DNA of 53,090 bases from Thiofilum flexile DSM 14609 (GTDB lineage Bacteria; Pseudomonadota; Gammaproteobacteria; Thiotrichales; Thiotrichaceae), in assembly GCF_000380185.1 (NCBI RefSeq), contig NZ_KB904759.1:1-53090 (forward strand), read 5' to 3'. The notes beneath the pieces are model-generated. The model ran no database searches, had not been told where the DNA came from, and was given only the letters and a program-made list of their open reading frames with translations. Below are positions 16,691 to 24,323 of the stretch, one piece after another (position 1 is the first letter of the stretch; each line of letters opens with the position of its first letter). Made by a program: the position numbers and the translations under genes.

Positions 16691-17395
16691 ATGAAATACT
16701 CTAGACTATTGACTGCTTTTTGCTTAAGCACATTAGCTTCATTAGCACAGGCCGATTGGGTTGTGCGTAATCCTCTACCGATGGTTATAGGCTCGAATCC
16801 TAATGCTGGTTATGGTAATCCGATTAATGATTTTAGTAATGGCTCTAAGCTTTATGCGGGTGTGAGTGCGGGCTACTCTAAACAAGGCGATATTTGTAAC
16901 GATCCCTTTTTTACAGGGACTTGCTCGAATGGCGATCTAAACTGGAAGGTCATGGCGGGTGCTCGTTTTAGCCCTATGTTCGGTGCGGAAATCTCCTACA
17001 ATGAACTTGGCGAATCCAGTATGAGCGGCAGTCAAAATGGTAATCCTGCCGCAATGCGTAATGAAGTCAGTAGTATTAACTTAGCCGGGATGGGTTATAT
17101 GCCTATCACGCCTCAACTTGAGGGTTTCGGTAAGGCGGGGGTAGCCTTTTGGAAACGCGATTCCGAACGCACTACACCAGACACCACCACTACTATTCCC
17201 AATAGTAAGTTCATTACGGAGACGAGTAATGACCATGGTCAAAGCCCACTGGTGGGAGTCGGAGCACAATTTCGTATGAGTCCTAATGTTCACCTACGGG
17301 CTGAGTGGGAGCATACCTTTAATGTCGGCTCAGACTCCAATTATGAAACGGATGTGGATAGCTATAGTGTGGGTTTAACTTATTCTACCCTATAA
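16691..17395 (+). CDS. Outer-membrane beta-barrel protein (OmpA-barrel-like), copy 2
   Basis: This is a 234-residue exported protein with a signal peptide of about 21 residues ending A-Q-A (FCLSTLASLAQA). It shares the barrel plan and the closing block V-G-x-G-A-Q-F-x-x-x-x-x-x-x-L-R-A-E-W-E-H with the preceding protein, and ends SVGLTYSTL versus SVGVSMSSL. A pair of cysteines in C-N-D-P-F-F-T-G-T-C matches the position of the pair in copy 1. The two are probably diverged tandem paralogues. Ligand or role is unknown; small barrels of this type may be adhesins, porins or structural proteins. Confidence 0.75.
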   Translation: MKYSRLLTAFCLSTLASLAQADWVVRNPLPMVIGSNPNAGYGNPINDFSNGSKLYAGVSAGYSKQGDICNDPFFTGTCSNGDLNWKVMAGARFSPMFGAEISYNELGESSMSGSQNGNPAAMRNEVSSINLAGMGYMPITPQLEGFGKAGVAFWKRDSERTTPDTTTTIPNSKFITETSNDHGQSPLVGVGAQFRMSPNVHLRAEWEHTFNVGSDSNYETDVDSYSVGLTYSTL

Positions 17396-17441
17396 AGAGC
17401 ATAAGTACTCTGGTGACAATACACACCTTACTGGTGTGGTT

Positions 17442-17469
17442 AAAAAACCTACTTTTTAGTAGGTTTTTT
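17442..17469 (+). terminator. Strong bidirectional terminator after the second barrel gene
   Basis: The arms (17442-17452 and 17459-17469) form an 11-bp stem, A6-CCTAC with GTAGG-T6, with loop TTTTTA. The T run on the plus strand ends the barrel genes. The A run gives a T tract on the minus strand too, which would also stop transcripts reading out of the tnpB element. Confidence 0.9.
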
Positions 17470-17477
17470 ATTGCATA

Positions 17478-17620
17478 TTGACATCCTCCCCGACCTAAAG
17501 GACGGGGATTCCTGCTGCCAGACGCTCATGTCCGAGCGCGAGAATGTTCTTAGCTGCATTGACATCTCTATCATGCAGCGCCCCACACTCAGAGCAAGAC
17601 CATTCTCTTATTCGCAAGCC
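17478..17620 (-). ncRNA. Probable omega RNA (reRNA) of the TnpB element
   Basis: In IS200/IS605 elements the guide RNA scaffold covers the 3' end of tnpB and the right-end hairpin, and its guide is the flanking DNA. Here the right-end stem (tccccg with cgggga) overlaps the tnpB stop codon, as expected. The start is not defined by sequence and 17620 is nominal. The guide would read into the adjacent terminator. Confidence 0.4.
17487..17508 (-). repeat. Right-end subterminal hairpin of the tnpB element
   Basis: TCCCCG (17487-17492) pairs with CGGGGA (17503-17508). An inner CCT/AGG continues the stem after one A-A mismatch. The layout mirrors the left-end hairpin, which also has one mismatch after five pairs. 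Confidence 0.8.
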
Positions 17621-18601
17621 AGCTCTACCTTTCGGACTGTTGGGACTAATACAGCCACAACTCGAACAAGCTTGGGTCGTGTACGATTCATTGACTTCTA
17701 AACACACACCTGACCGCATACTTGCTTTATATTTCAGTTGTGTCTTGAGCATATACCAGCCTGCATCTAAAACAGACTTTGCCATTTTAGTTTTAGCTAA
17801 GGCAGAACTGCTCACATTGCCAATGACGATTAAGCTGTTATCTTTAACAACTTGGGTCGTGAATTGATGAATGGAGTTTAGGCGACGATTTTTAATCTTG
17901 GCATGAATCGCTTTGACTCGTTGCTTCTTATTAGCCCTTTGAGCTATACCCAGTTTAGATTCCAGTTCTCGATAGAATTGTTTGGATTCAAGCTTTAAGC
18001 CATTGCTACAGGTAGCCGTATCTTTAAGACCTAAATCAATGCCCACTTGTCCTTGTGCTGTAGTTTCAATACCAGCGACTTCGACTACTACGTTGAAATA
18101 CCAGCGGCCTCTAGCATCCTGAGAGAATGAGCCTGAACGAAATTCGTATTGAGAGAGTCCATAGCTATCCCATACCTTGAAATAGTGACCCGCATAGCGA
18201 ACTTGTCCATTCTTCCAAACGGCTGCACCTTTTTTGAAGGGTATCCAGCCTAAGGAACGCTTAGAGCCACTAGAGACACGCCAGCACAATTTACTTTTCT
18301 TGAATTGCTTGCGGGCTTTCTCGTGGGCTTCCGTCACTTCTTGAACCGTTTGGGAGTGAATGAGAAACCCACGTTCTTTACGCAAAGCGGCTTGAGATTT
18401 GGCAAGATCGTAAGCACTCAGATATATATGAAGCCAACCAATCTCAGGAATCGGTAAATGTGCATAATAGGCCGTTTCTTCATTGGCCGCATTCCAGACC
18501 TGATTCACTTCAAACGCCATGCGCTCCAGAATAGGCGTGTGCTTATCCTTGACTCGTACTTTTAGCGTTTTGAGAAAAGAAGAGGCCGTGGAGATTGTCA
18601 T
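17495..18601 (-). CDS. tnpB: RNA-guided endonuclease TnpB (rearranged RuvC site)
   Basis: This is a 368-residue TnpB of the OrfB/IS605 family. RuvC-I is VGIDLGLKD with D189, and the C-terminal motif HDRDVNAAKNI is at 343-353. A four-cysteine zinc finger (C312, C315, C336, C339) lies in between. Where canonical TnpB has a catalytic Glu (V-x-E-x-L) this protein reads VIGNVSSSALAKTKMAKSVLDAGW, with G261 in the Glu position and an acidic residue only at D279. This is a recognised TnpB sub-branch in which the catalytic acid may have moved. TnpB cuts DNA guided by omega RNA and helps keep the element in place. The ORF is intact. Confidence 0.92.
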   Translation of the reverse strand: MTISTASSFLKTLKVRVKDKHTPILERMAFEVNQVWNAANEETAYYAHLPIPEIGWLHIYLSAYDLAKSQAALRKERGFLIHSQTVQEVTEAHEKARKQFKKSKLCWRVSSGSKRSLGWIPFKKGAAVWKNGQVRYAGHYFKVWDSYGLSQYEFRSGSFSQDARGRWYFNVVVEVAGIETTAQGQVGIDLGLKDTATCSNGLKLESKQFYRELESKLGIAQRANKKQRVKAIHAKIKNRRLNSIHQFTTQVVKDNSLIVIGNVSSSALAKTKMAKSVLDAGWYMLKTQLKYKASMRSGVCLEVNESYTTQACSSCGCISPNSPKGRAGLRIREWSCSECGALHDRDVNAAKNILALGHERLAAGIPVL

Positions 18602-18662
18602 ACTGCTATTCTATCTCAAGTAAATGACCGAATCATCGGTTTGTAACCGATTTGACTGATAT

Positions 18663-18682
18663 CCCCGCCGTGAACGACGGGG
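18663..18682 (-). repeat. Left-end subterminal hairpin of the tnpB element
   Basis: CCCCG-x-CG (18663-18670) pairs with CG-x-CGGGG (18675-18682) around a TGAA loop, with a single C/A mismatch. It lies 60 bases upstream of the tnpB start. Confidence 0.75.
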
Positions 18683-18737
18683 TTTTACGGTGAAACTGAT
18701 AAACCCAGTTATTGTCTTTTTAAAACAGGAGTACATT

Positions 18738-19133
18738 ATGTTCAAAACTATTAGCACTTTGGCGGTCATAGCTCTGCTCAGTTTATCCAGCGCGGCCTTT
18801 GCTATGGGGAATCCCGCCTCTATTAATTGCCTTGAAAAAGGTGGCAAACTCAAGGTTATAGGTGAGGTGGGTTACTGCCAATTACCGAATGGGGCACGCT
18901 GTGAAGAATGGGCACTCTTTCGGGGTGAATGCCCAGCAAAGAAACCTCCCGTTGCTCCCAAACCACCTCAAGTCGGTGGCGCACGTGATGCGCACGGCTG
19001 CCTCAGTAGTGCTGGCTATGCTTGGTGTGCTAGCACTAATCAATGCGAACGTCCTTGGGAATTAGCTAAACAAAAAAACTTCCCCAATACTCCGGCTGGA
19101 TTTCAGCAATTTTGCCATCACTCAGGCCACTAA
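18738..19133 (+). CDS. Exported DUF333 protein with a second Cys-rich module
   Basis: This is a 131-residue protein starting at ATG 18738, where AGGAG lies 9 bases upstream. A signal peptide covers residues 1-23 (ISTLAVIALLSLSSAAFA). The DUF333 domain follows: NPASINCLEKGGKLKVIGEV, YCQLPNGARCEEWALFRGEC. After a Pro/Lys linker near residues 75-83, a second module has the pattern G-C-L-S-S-A-G-Y-A-W-C-A-S-T-N-Q-C-E-R-P-W-E-L. That arrangement occurs in small periplasmic proteins often misnamed hemolysins. Cysteines suggest disulfides. The function is unknown. Confidence 0.8.
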   Translation: MFKTISTLAVIALLSLSSAAFAMGNPASINCLEKGGKLKVIGEVGYCQLPNGARCEEWALFRGECPAKKPPVAPKPPQVGGARDAHGCLSSAGYAWCASTNQCERPWELAKQKNFPNTPAGFQQFCHHSGH

Positions 19134-19156
19134 CCTAACGCGCTTAAGTACTTGAG

Positions 19157-19264
19157 CCAAAGTAATCGGGTATTTCTGGAGCAGTCTTGGCGGCAAGGAT
19201 GCCGCCTTGTAGCGTACAAGGATGTATTCACAGCGGCTGCGGAGGAAATACTCGATGACTTCGG
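19157..19264 (+). repeat. 108-bp palindromic repeat, copy 1
   Basis: This copy is an inverted partner of 20643-20750. The inner 75 bases (19169-19243) are identical to the reverse complement of 20664-20738. The outer 18-base arms (19157-19174 and 19247-19264) are complementary at 15 of 18 positions. The core also folds into local stems, GGCGGCA/TGCCGCC and CTTGTA/TACAAG. It sits upstream of the DUF1615 gene. Confidence 0.9.
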
Positions 19265-19415
19265 TATGCCTACTTATATGGCTGAGTGCGGAGTACATCG
19301 CCTCATTTCTAAGCGTTTTATAGGGAGGGAAACATGCTAAATTTCCCTCTCAAACCAAACTCAACTACACTAGCCTATCCCATACTATATTAAAGTAAAG
19401 CGATAGGCTGAACGC

Positions 19416-20633
19416 ATGTTAGATGATCTTATTGAAGGGGTTAGGAAAATTATCCTATGGGTGCTCAGCGCCAGTTTTATTGGGCTAGGGTTTTGGGCTT
19501 ATCCCACTATTAAAGACCATTTAGCCGCTACCCAACAAACCAATAGTCCCCAACAACCCGCGATTTCGCTCAATCAAGTCACGGGACTGATTAAAGCCGC
19601 CGAACCCAAGCGCCCAGAACCCAAGGCATGGGCGATTGATATGCTCGACGTCTTAAAACAACATGGACTTGCTCAAAGCAAAGAAAATGTCTGCTCCATT
19701 ATTGCCGTTGTTGATCAAGAATCTGGCTTTGTAGCCAATCCCGCCGTACCTAACTTAGGTAAGCTTTCTGAAAAAGCAGTGATTAATAAACTCAATCAAA
19801 TCCCATTATTAGGTGGACAAGCCGAAAAGTTTCTTAATAACTTTCCCGACCCGAAAAAAAGCTTTATGACACGTATTCGCAATGCCCATACTGAGCGTGA
19901 TCTAGATTTGGCCTATCGAGATTTAGTAGCTGAACTATCCAAACGTTATAAATTTGACTTTCTATTAAAAAACAGCCTCGCGCGTAATTTAATTGAGGGG
20001 CAAAATGAAATTGATACCATAGGCTCTATGCAGGTAGCGGTGAGTTTTGCGGTACAATATGAAAGGGAACAACGCCGGGGAAAAGGTTTAACCTTAGAAG
20101 AGGTTTATCAAGTCCGCGATAAGCTTTATACGCGCAAAGGTGGCCTATTTTACGGCACATTATTATTACTAGGCTATGAAACCGGCTATAACCGTAAAAT
20201 CTATCGCTTTGCTGACTTTAATGCCGGGCGCTATGCCAGCCGTAATGCTGCATTTCAGATGCTTATCAGTGAGCTAACCGCACAAAAACTAGCACTCGAC
20301 GGTGATTTATTAATTTATAGCTCCTCGGGTACAGTCACAGGCACTCTAAGCCAAACTGAAAACGCCTTACGCTTATTAAATCTAAAATACGCTATGGGAT
20401 TAACAGAAAAGAAAATCCGTAGTGATCTTATGTTAGAAAAATCCCAAAGCTTTAAAGACACGCAAACCTATCAAGCTGTGCGTAATATTTATCAAAAACA
20501 AACCAAACGCAAACCACTCAATGCCGTGATCCCGAATATTAGATTAAGCAGCGAAAAGACTTCACGGATATTAACCACAGAAAAATTTGCTAGCAATGTC
20601 AATAACCGCTATCAAGCCTGTATGAAACGCTAA
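19416..20633 (+). CDS. DUF1615 family protein, lytic-transglycosylase-like motifs
   Basis: This is a 405-residue protein with one N-terminal transmembrane anchor (about residues 10-30, IILWVLSASFIGLGFWAY) and a periplasmic body. Conserved DUF1615 blocks are present: VDQESGF with E102, GSMQVAVSFA at 203-212, GGLFYGTLLLLGY near 242-254, and YRFADFNAGRYASRNAAFQ from 263. The order E-S-x-F, G-x-M-Q, A-x-F-N-A-G echoes soluble lytic transglycosylases, so a peptidoglycan role is a reasonable inference. Many DUF1615 homologues are lipoproteins; this one has no lipobox. The ribosome binding site is weak. It is bracketed by two inverted copies of a 108-bp repeat. Confidence 0.82.
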   Translation: MLDDLIEGVRKIILWVLSASFIGLGFWAYPTIKDHLAATQQTNSPQQPAISLNQVTGLIKAAEPKRPEPKAWAIDMLDVLKQHGLAQSKENVCSIIAVVDQESGFVANPAVPNLGKLSEKAVINKLNQIPLLGGQAEKFLNNFPDPKKSFMTRIRNAHTERDLDLAYRDLVAELSKRYKFDFLLKNSLARNLIEGQNEIDTIGSMQVAVSFAVQYEREQRRGKGLTLEEVYQVRDKLYTRKGGLFYGTLLLLGYETGYNRKIYRFADFNAGRYASRNAAFQMLISELTAQKLALDGDLLIYSSSGTVTGTLSQTENALRLLNLKYAMGLTEKKIRSDLMLEKSQSFKDTQTYQAVRNIYQKQTKRKPLNAVIPNIRLSSEKTSRILTTEKFASNVNNRYQACMKR

Positions 20634-20642
20634 GTACTGAAG

Positions 20643-20750
20643 CAAAAGTAGTCTGGTATTACTTCCGCAGCCGCTGTGAATACATCCTTGTACGCTACAA
20701 GGCGGCATCCTTGCCGCCAAGACTGCTCCAGAAATACCAGACTACTTTTG
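20643..20750 (-). repeat. 108-bp palindromic repeat, copy 2
   Basis: The terminal arms 20643-20660 and 20733-20750 are perfectly complementary over 18 bp. The inner 75 bases match copy 1 exactly in inverted orientation. The element fills almost all of the 126-base gap between the convergent DUF1615 and rsmD stop codons, so it could also act as a two-way transcription stop. Confidence 0.9.
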
Positions 20751-20759
20751 AGTGTCTAC

Positions 20760-21350
20760 TTAATACTCTATTCGATGAGCCAATACACAGCGTACTTGTC
20801 CGGCATTTAATTCACGGTGCATCGCTAAATGCCAATGATTTAAATCCAATACTAACTCGCGCTCATACTCTAGATAAATATAGCCATTGGGTTTTAATAG
20901 CTGCTTTTGTTCAATCAAATCTAATATTTTAGGTAGCCATGCCTGATGAAAAGGGGGATCGAGAAAAATAATATCAAAGGGGTTGGTGTCTTGCTCTAAA
21001 TAGCTGATAGCATCTTGATTCAAAACATAGGCTTGGCTGGTTTTTAAAGTGTTGACATTGTTCTGTAAGGTAAGCGCTGCCTTAGGGTGTTTTTCCACTA
21101 AAACCACCTCGGCAGCACCCCGCGATAAGGCTTCTAAACCTAATGCCCCACTGCCGGCAAATAAATCCAAACAGCGTGCCTCGCGCACCGAGAACTGTAG
21201 CCAATTAAACAGTGTTTCACGCACACGATCAGGTGTGGGTCGTAAACCCTCTAGCGCTAAAATGGGCAAACGGCGACTACGCCATTGCCCAGCAATAATC
21301 CTGAGCTGATGCGCCCCCGCGTGGGTTTTAGGAGGCTGGTTTTGGCTCAT
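20760..21350 (-). CDS. rsmD: 16S rRNA (guanine966-N2)-methyltransferase
   Basis: This is a 196-residue class I SAM-dependent methyltransferase. The N-terminal LRIIAGQWRSRRLPI and the R-P-T-P-D-R-V-R-E-T-L-F-N-W-L block are RsmD signatures. The SAM motif is LDLFAGSGALGLEALSRGA near residues 61-79 and the catalytic motif is IIFLDPPFH (D-P-P-F) near residue 130. RsmD methylates G966 of 16S rRNA in assembled 30S particles. The start overlaps the upstream M16 gene by 23 bases. Its place beside two M16 peptidase genes and ftsY matches the order known from Pseudomonas. Confidence 0.95.
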   Translation of the reverse strand: MSQNQPPKTHAGAHQLRIIAGQWRSRRLPILALEGLRPTPDRVRETLFNWLQFSVREARCLDLFAGSGALGLEALSRGAAEVVLVEKHPKAALTLQNNVNTLKTSQAYVLNQDAISYLEQDTNPFDIIFLDPPFHQAWLPKILDLIEQKQLLKPNGYIYLEYERELVLDLNHWHLAMHRELNAGQVRCVLAHRIEY

Positions 21351-22803
21351 CCGCTTTTGGCTCTGGATTTGAACTAGCAGGTGCTTCAGGATTAGGTGTT
21401 TCCGATTTAGCGTCAGCAGGTGGATTAGATTCCGGCGTATCAGATTTCGGTGCCTCGGCGGCAGATTCTGGCTTAGCCGCTTCTGCTTTAGCTTGAGGCC
21501 CTACCACTACTGTGATCATTTTATCTAGATCTAAACGGCGCTTAAATACATCCATGACTTGCTCACGCGTGACCGCATTCACCTGATCCGTAAAGGTATC
21601 TAAATAATCTAGGGGTAAACCATAAAAACCAATGACGCCTAAATACTCCACTACATCATCATTGCTAGCGGTGCGTAGCGGAAAACCGCCTGTGATATCT
21701 TTCTTGGAGGCAACTAACTCAGCCTCGGTTGGGCCTTCGTCTTGGAAACGTTTTAAGGTTTCACGCACCACCTTAATGGCCTCTTCGGTTTGTTCTTGCT
21801 TGGTTTGCAAGCCTACTTGAAACGGCCCTAATTGCGCTAAGGGCATGAAATAGCTATACACGCTATAACTCAAACCACGATTATTACGCACCTCTTTCAT
21901 TAAGCGTGAGGTAAAGCCACCACCGCCCAGAATATGATTGCCTAAATACATGGCATAATAATCTTCATCACCGCGCTTATTGCCGAGTTGTCCGATCAAG
22001 AGATGAGACTGCCCGGAAGGAAAATCGATCTTCACCGCGTTAGCCTCGGTGAGTGCAGGTACTTCAGGAATCGGTGCTGCGGCCTCCCCTTTGCCTAATA
22101 CGGCTGCCACTTGTTGCGCGATTCCCTCAGCCTGCTCACGAGTCACCGCCCCCACAATCGCTAGAATGGCATTTTTATTCACATAGTATTGCTGATAAAA
22201 CTCTTTTAAATCATTAATTGTTAAAGCATTAATACTATCTTCGGTACCATTTTTAGGGTTCGCATAGGGATGTGTACCATATAAATTACTATAAAAGGCT
22301 TTACTAGTAATAGACTCTGGGGATTGCTTCTCAGCCGCTAAACTCACTAAGGTAAGCTTTTGAAAATTCTTAAATTCTTTTGCGGGAAAAGTAGGCTTAC
22401 CTAATACCTTCAGCCACGTATCCAAGGCTTTTTGTTGTTGTTCGGGTAAGGTGATGGTACGTAAAGCCAGCCATGCCATATCCAAACCAGCGCCATTGCT
22501 GGCAATAGCACCTACTGACTCAAAGGCATCTGCAATCTGATCGGCATTCAGATCATCCGCCCCTTGATCCAAAATACCATTGGTAAACCCTGCCATACCA
22601 TGACGCTCGCCATCACGCGCATAGCCCGCATTGAATACCAGACGTAAATCCAACATGGGTAATGTCGGTGCCGCGACAAAGTAAACTCTTAACCCCTCTG
22701 GAGTCGTCCACTGTTCGATTTTAGGTGCTGCCCACGCATTGAAAGCACCTAGCCCATTTACGACTAAGAGCAGCATCCCTATCCATAGTTTGGTCATCTT
22801 CAT
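21328..22803 (-). CDS. M16-family peptidase-like protein, non-catalytic subunit
   Basis: This is a 491-residue protein with a signal peptide of about 25 residues ending A-W-A-A. It has two M16 domains, but the zinc motif is lost: where HxxEH should stand, residues 69-77 read GMAGFTNGI, so the three ligands are replaced by G72, N75 and G76. The substrate-gripping R-x-L-S-Y-x-V-Y segment of non-catalytic M16 subunits is kept (NNRGLSYSVYSYF). The last 45 residues are Pro/Glu/Ser/Ala-rich and probably disordered. It follows the catalytic M16 gene by 28 bases, suggesting a heterodimeric periplasmic protease. Confidence 0.9.
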   Translation of the reverse strand: MKMTKLWIGMLLLVVNGLGAFNAWAAPKIEQWTTPEGLRVYFVAAPTLPMLDLRLVFNAGYARDGERHGMAGFTNGILDQGADDLNADQIADAFESVGAIASNGAGLDMAWLALRTITLPEQQQKALDTWLKVLGKPTFPAKEFKNFQKLTLVSLAAEKQSPESITSKAFYSNLYGTHPYANPKNGTEDSINALTINDLKEFYQQYYVNKNAILAIVGAVTREQAEGIAQQVAAVLGKGEAAAPIPEVPALTEANAVKIDFPSGQSHLLIGQLGNKRGDEDYYAMYLGNHILGGGGFTSRLMKEVRNNRGLSYSVYSYFMPLAQLGPFQVGLQTKQEQTEEAIKVVRETLKRFQDEGPTEAELVASKKDITGGFPLRTASNDDVVEYLGVIGFYGLPLDYLDTFTDQVNAVTREQVMDVFKRRLDLDKMITVVVGPQAKAEAAKPESAAEAPKSDTPESNPPADAKSETPNPEAPASSNPEPKADEPKPAS

Positions 22804-22831
22804 TTATTATTTAGCCCTCAAGCTTCAATAC

Positions 22832-24274
22832 TTAGCGCACAAAATTGGGTGCAGCACGTGGTTTAGATCGATCAATCGGTTGTGGCAGCAATTCGGCAAT
22901 CGTTAGCTGATCTTCGATGAAATACTTGGTGGCGACTTGCTGAATTTGCTCTGGTGTAATCGCTAAGATTTTATCCACATAGTCATCCATCAGTTTATAG
23001 CCTAAGCCTACCGTTTCTAATGAGCCTAAGACCGTGGCTTGATGTTGAATAGAATCACGCTCATAGATCTCACTAGCAATCACCTGAGCCTTAACCCGGG
23101 CGAGTTCTTCTTTAGAGACTGGCTCTTTACGCAGGCGTTCGACTTGCGCTAATAGCTCGGCCTTGACGGTATCGATTTTCACATCTTTAGCTGGGGTTCC
23201 ATTCATTACAAACAAATGCGGCATACGCCCAAAACCGTTATACCAAGCGCTCGCCGAGGCTACTAACTCCTTACCTCGGACTAATTCACGACTTAAGCGC
23301 GAGCTACTGCCCCCATCTAAAATACTGGCTAATACCTCTAAGGCATAAGGCTCCCAACTATCTTCGGGTTTAGAGTTGATTAAAGCAGGGGTTTTATAAC
23401 CCAGCATAATATAGGGGACTTCTGCGGGTGCTTTGACCTGAATGGTACGCAAGCCTTTTTGTACGGTTTCTGTTTGGGGCTTTTGAGGTAAGAGATCACT
23501 ACGCTTTAATGGCTCATAGTATTTTTTCGCCAACTCAAGGACTTGAGCCGGTTCTACATCCCCTACCACGACTAATACCGCATTATTCGGGGCATACCAG
23601 CGCTCATACCACGCCCGTAAATCCTCTACCTGAAGATTTTCCAAATCGGTCATCCAGCCAATCACCGGATTATGATAGGGGCTATTCACAAACGCGGCTG
23701 CCATAAATTGCTCATAGGTGAGCGCATTCGGATCATCTTCAGTACGCCAACGCCGCTCTTCTTGTACGACTTTCAGCTCTTTTTTGAATTCATCGGGGGG
23801 TAAAGTTAAACCCCTCACCCGATCCGACTCTAATTCCATCGCAACAGCTAAACGATCATTAGCCAATACCTGATAATAGGCCGTATAATCTTGTCCGGTA
23901 AAAGCATTATCCTCGGCACCATTCTCACCAATGATACGATTGAATTCGCCGGTAGGATATTTCTGAGTGCCTTTAAACATCATATGCTCAACGACATGAG
24001 AAATACCCGTAATACCGCCATGCTCATAGCTTGAGCCGACCTTATACCATAATTGGGACACCACGACAGGCGCACGCTTGTCTTGCTTTACTAGAATTTT
24101 CAACCCATTATTAAGGTTAAACTCATGAATTGGCTCAGCCGCTTGAATGCGCTCCGCTGCGTGAGAGAGGGGCATCACCCAGCTTAATCCCATCATTAGA
24201 GCTACCTTGGATAAAGAGCTTAGTAGGGCGCTGGTCTTAATGTTTTCGCTGGCAAGTGATAGTATTCTTTGCAT
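22832..24274 (-). CDS. M16-family zinc peptidase, catalytic subunit
   Basis: This is a 480-residue exported M16 peptidase. The zinc site H93-V-V-E96-H97 is intact, and the downstream FTGQDYTAYYQVL and MELESDR blocks supply the third ligand region. The N-terminal 40 residues end in LSHAAE and look like a long signal peptide; an internal start at MMGLSWVMP is an alternative. M16B enzymes are clamshell proteases for short or unfolded peptides. It is paired with the inactive homologue immediately downstream, and the gene is divergent from ftsY with 49 bases between starts. Confidence 0.93.
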   Translation of the reverse strand: MQRILSLASENIKTSALLSSLSKVALMMGLSWVMPLSHAAERIQAAEPIHEFNLNNGLKILVKQDKRAPVVVSQLWYKVGSSYEHGGITGISHVVEHMMFKGTQKYPTGEFNRIIGENGAEDNAFTGQDYTAYYQVLANDRLAVAMELESDRVRGLTLPPDEFKKELKVVQEERRWRTEDDPNALTYEQFMAAAFVNSPYHNPVIGWMTDLENLQVEDLRAWYERWYAPNNAVLVVVGDVEPAQVLELAKKYYEPLKRSDLLPQKPQTETVQKGLRTIQVKAPAEVPYIMLGYKTPALINSKPEDSWEPYALEVLASILDGGSSSRLSRELVRGKELVASASAWYNGFGRMPHLFVMNGTPAKDVKIDTVKAELLAQVERLRKEPVSKEELARVKAQVIASEIYERDSIQHQATVLGSLETVGLGYKLMDDYVDKILAITPEQIQQVATKYFIEDQLTIAELLPQPIDRSKPRAAPNFVR

Positions 24275-24323
24275 TTGTGATTCTAGCTTGTTTAGCGGAT
24301 AAAAATTTAATCTGGATTGTACA

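Larger units (their letters stand above)
17478..18690 (-). mobile_element. TnpB-only IS200/IS605-type element (IS1341-like)
   Basis: The element consists of one tnpB gene between two imperfect subterminal hairpins of the kind recognised by Y1 transposases. The right-end hairpin is at 17487-17508 and the left-end hairpin at 18663-18682. The right end finishes in the sequence whose plus-strand reading is TTGACATCCTCCCCG, typical of this family. No tnpA transposase gene is present, so movement would need one in trans. Outer boundaries are approximate, particularly the left end. It is inserted between the barrel-gene terminator and the DUF333 gene. Confidence 0.8.

Noticed and set aside
19152-19340. 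Plus-strand ORF of about 60 codons upstream of the DUF1615 gene
   Set aside because: It runs through the palindromic repeat copy 1 and has no ribosome binding site; the reading frame is accidental.
19157-20750. Integron attC sites flanking a cassette
   Set aside because: The palindromes lack the RYYYAAC/GTTRRRY core sites, and the two copies are inverted rather than direct.
20711-20932. Plus-strand ORF at the end of rsmD
   Set aside because: It overlaps repeat copy 2 and the rsmD coding sequence on the other strand.
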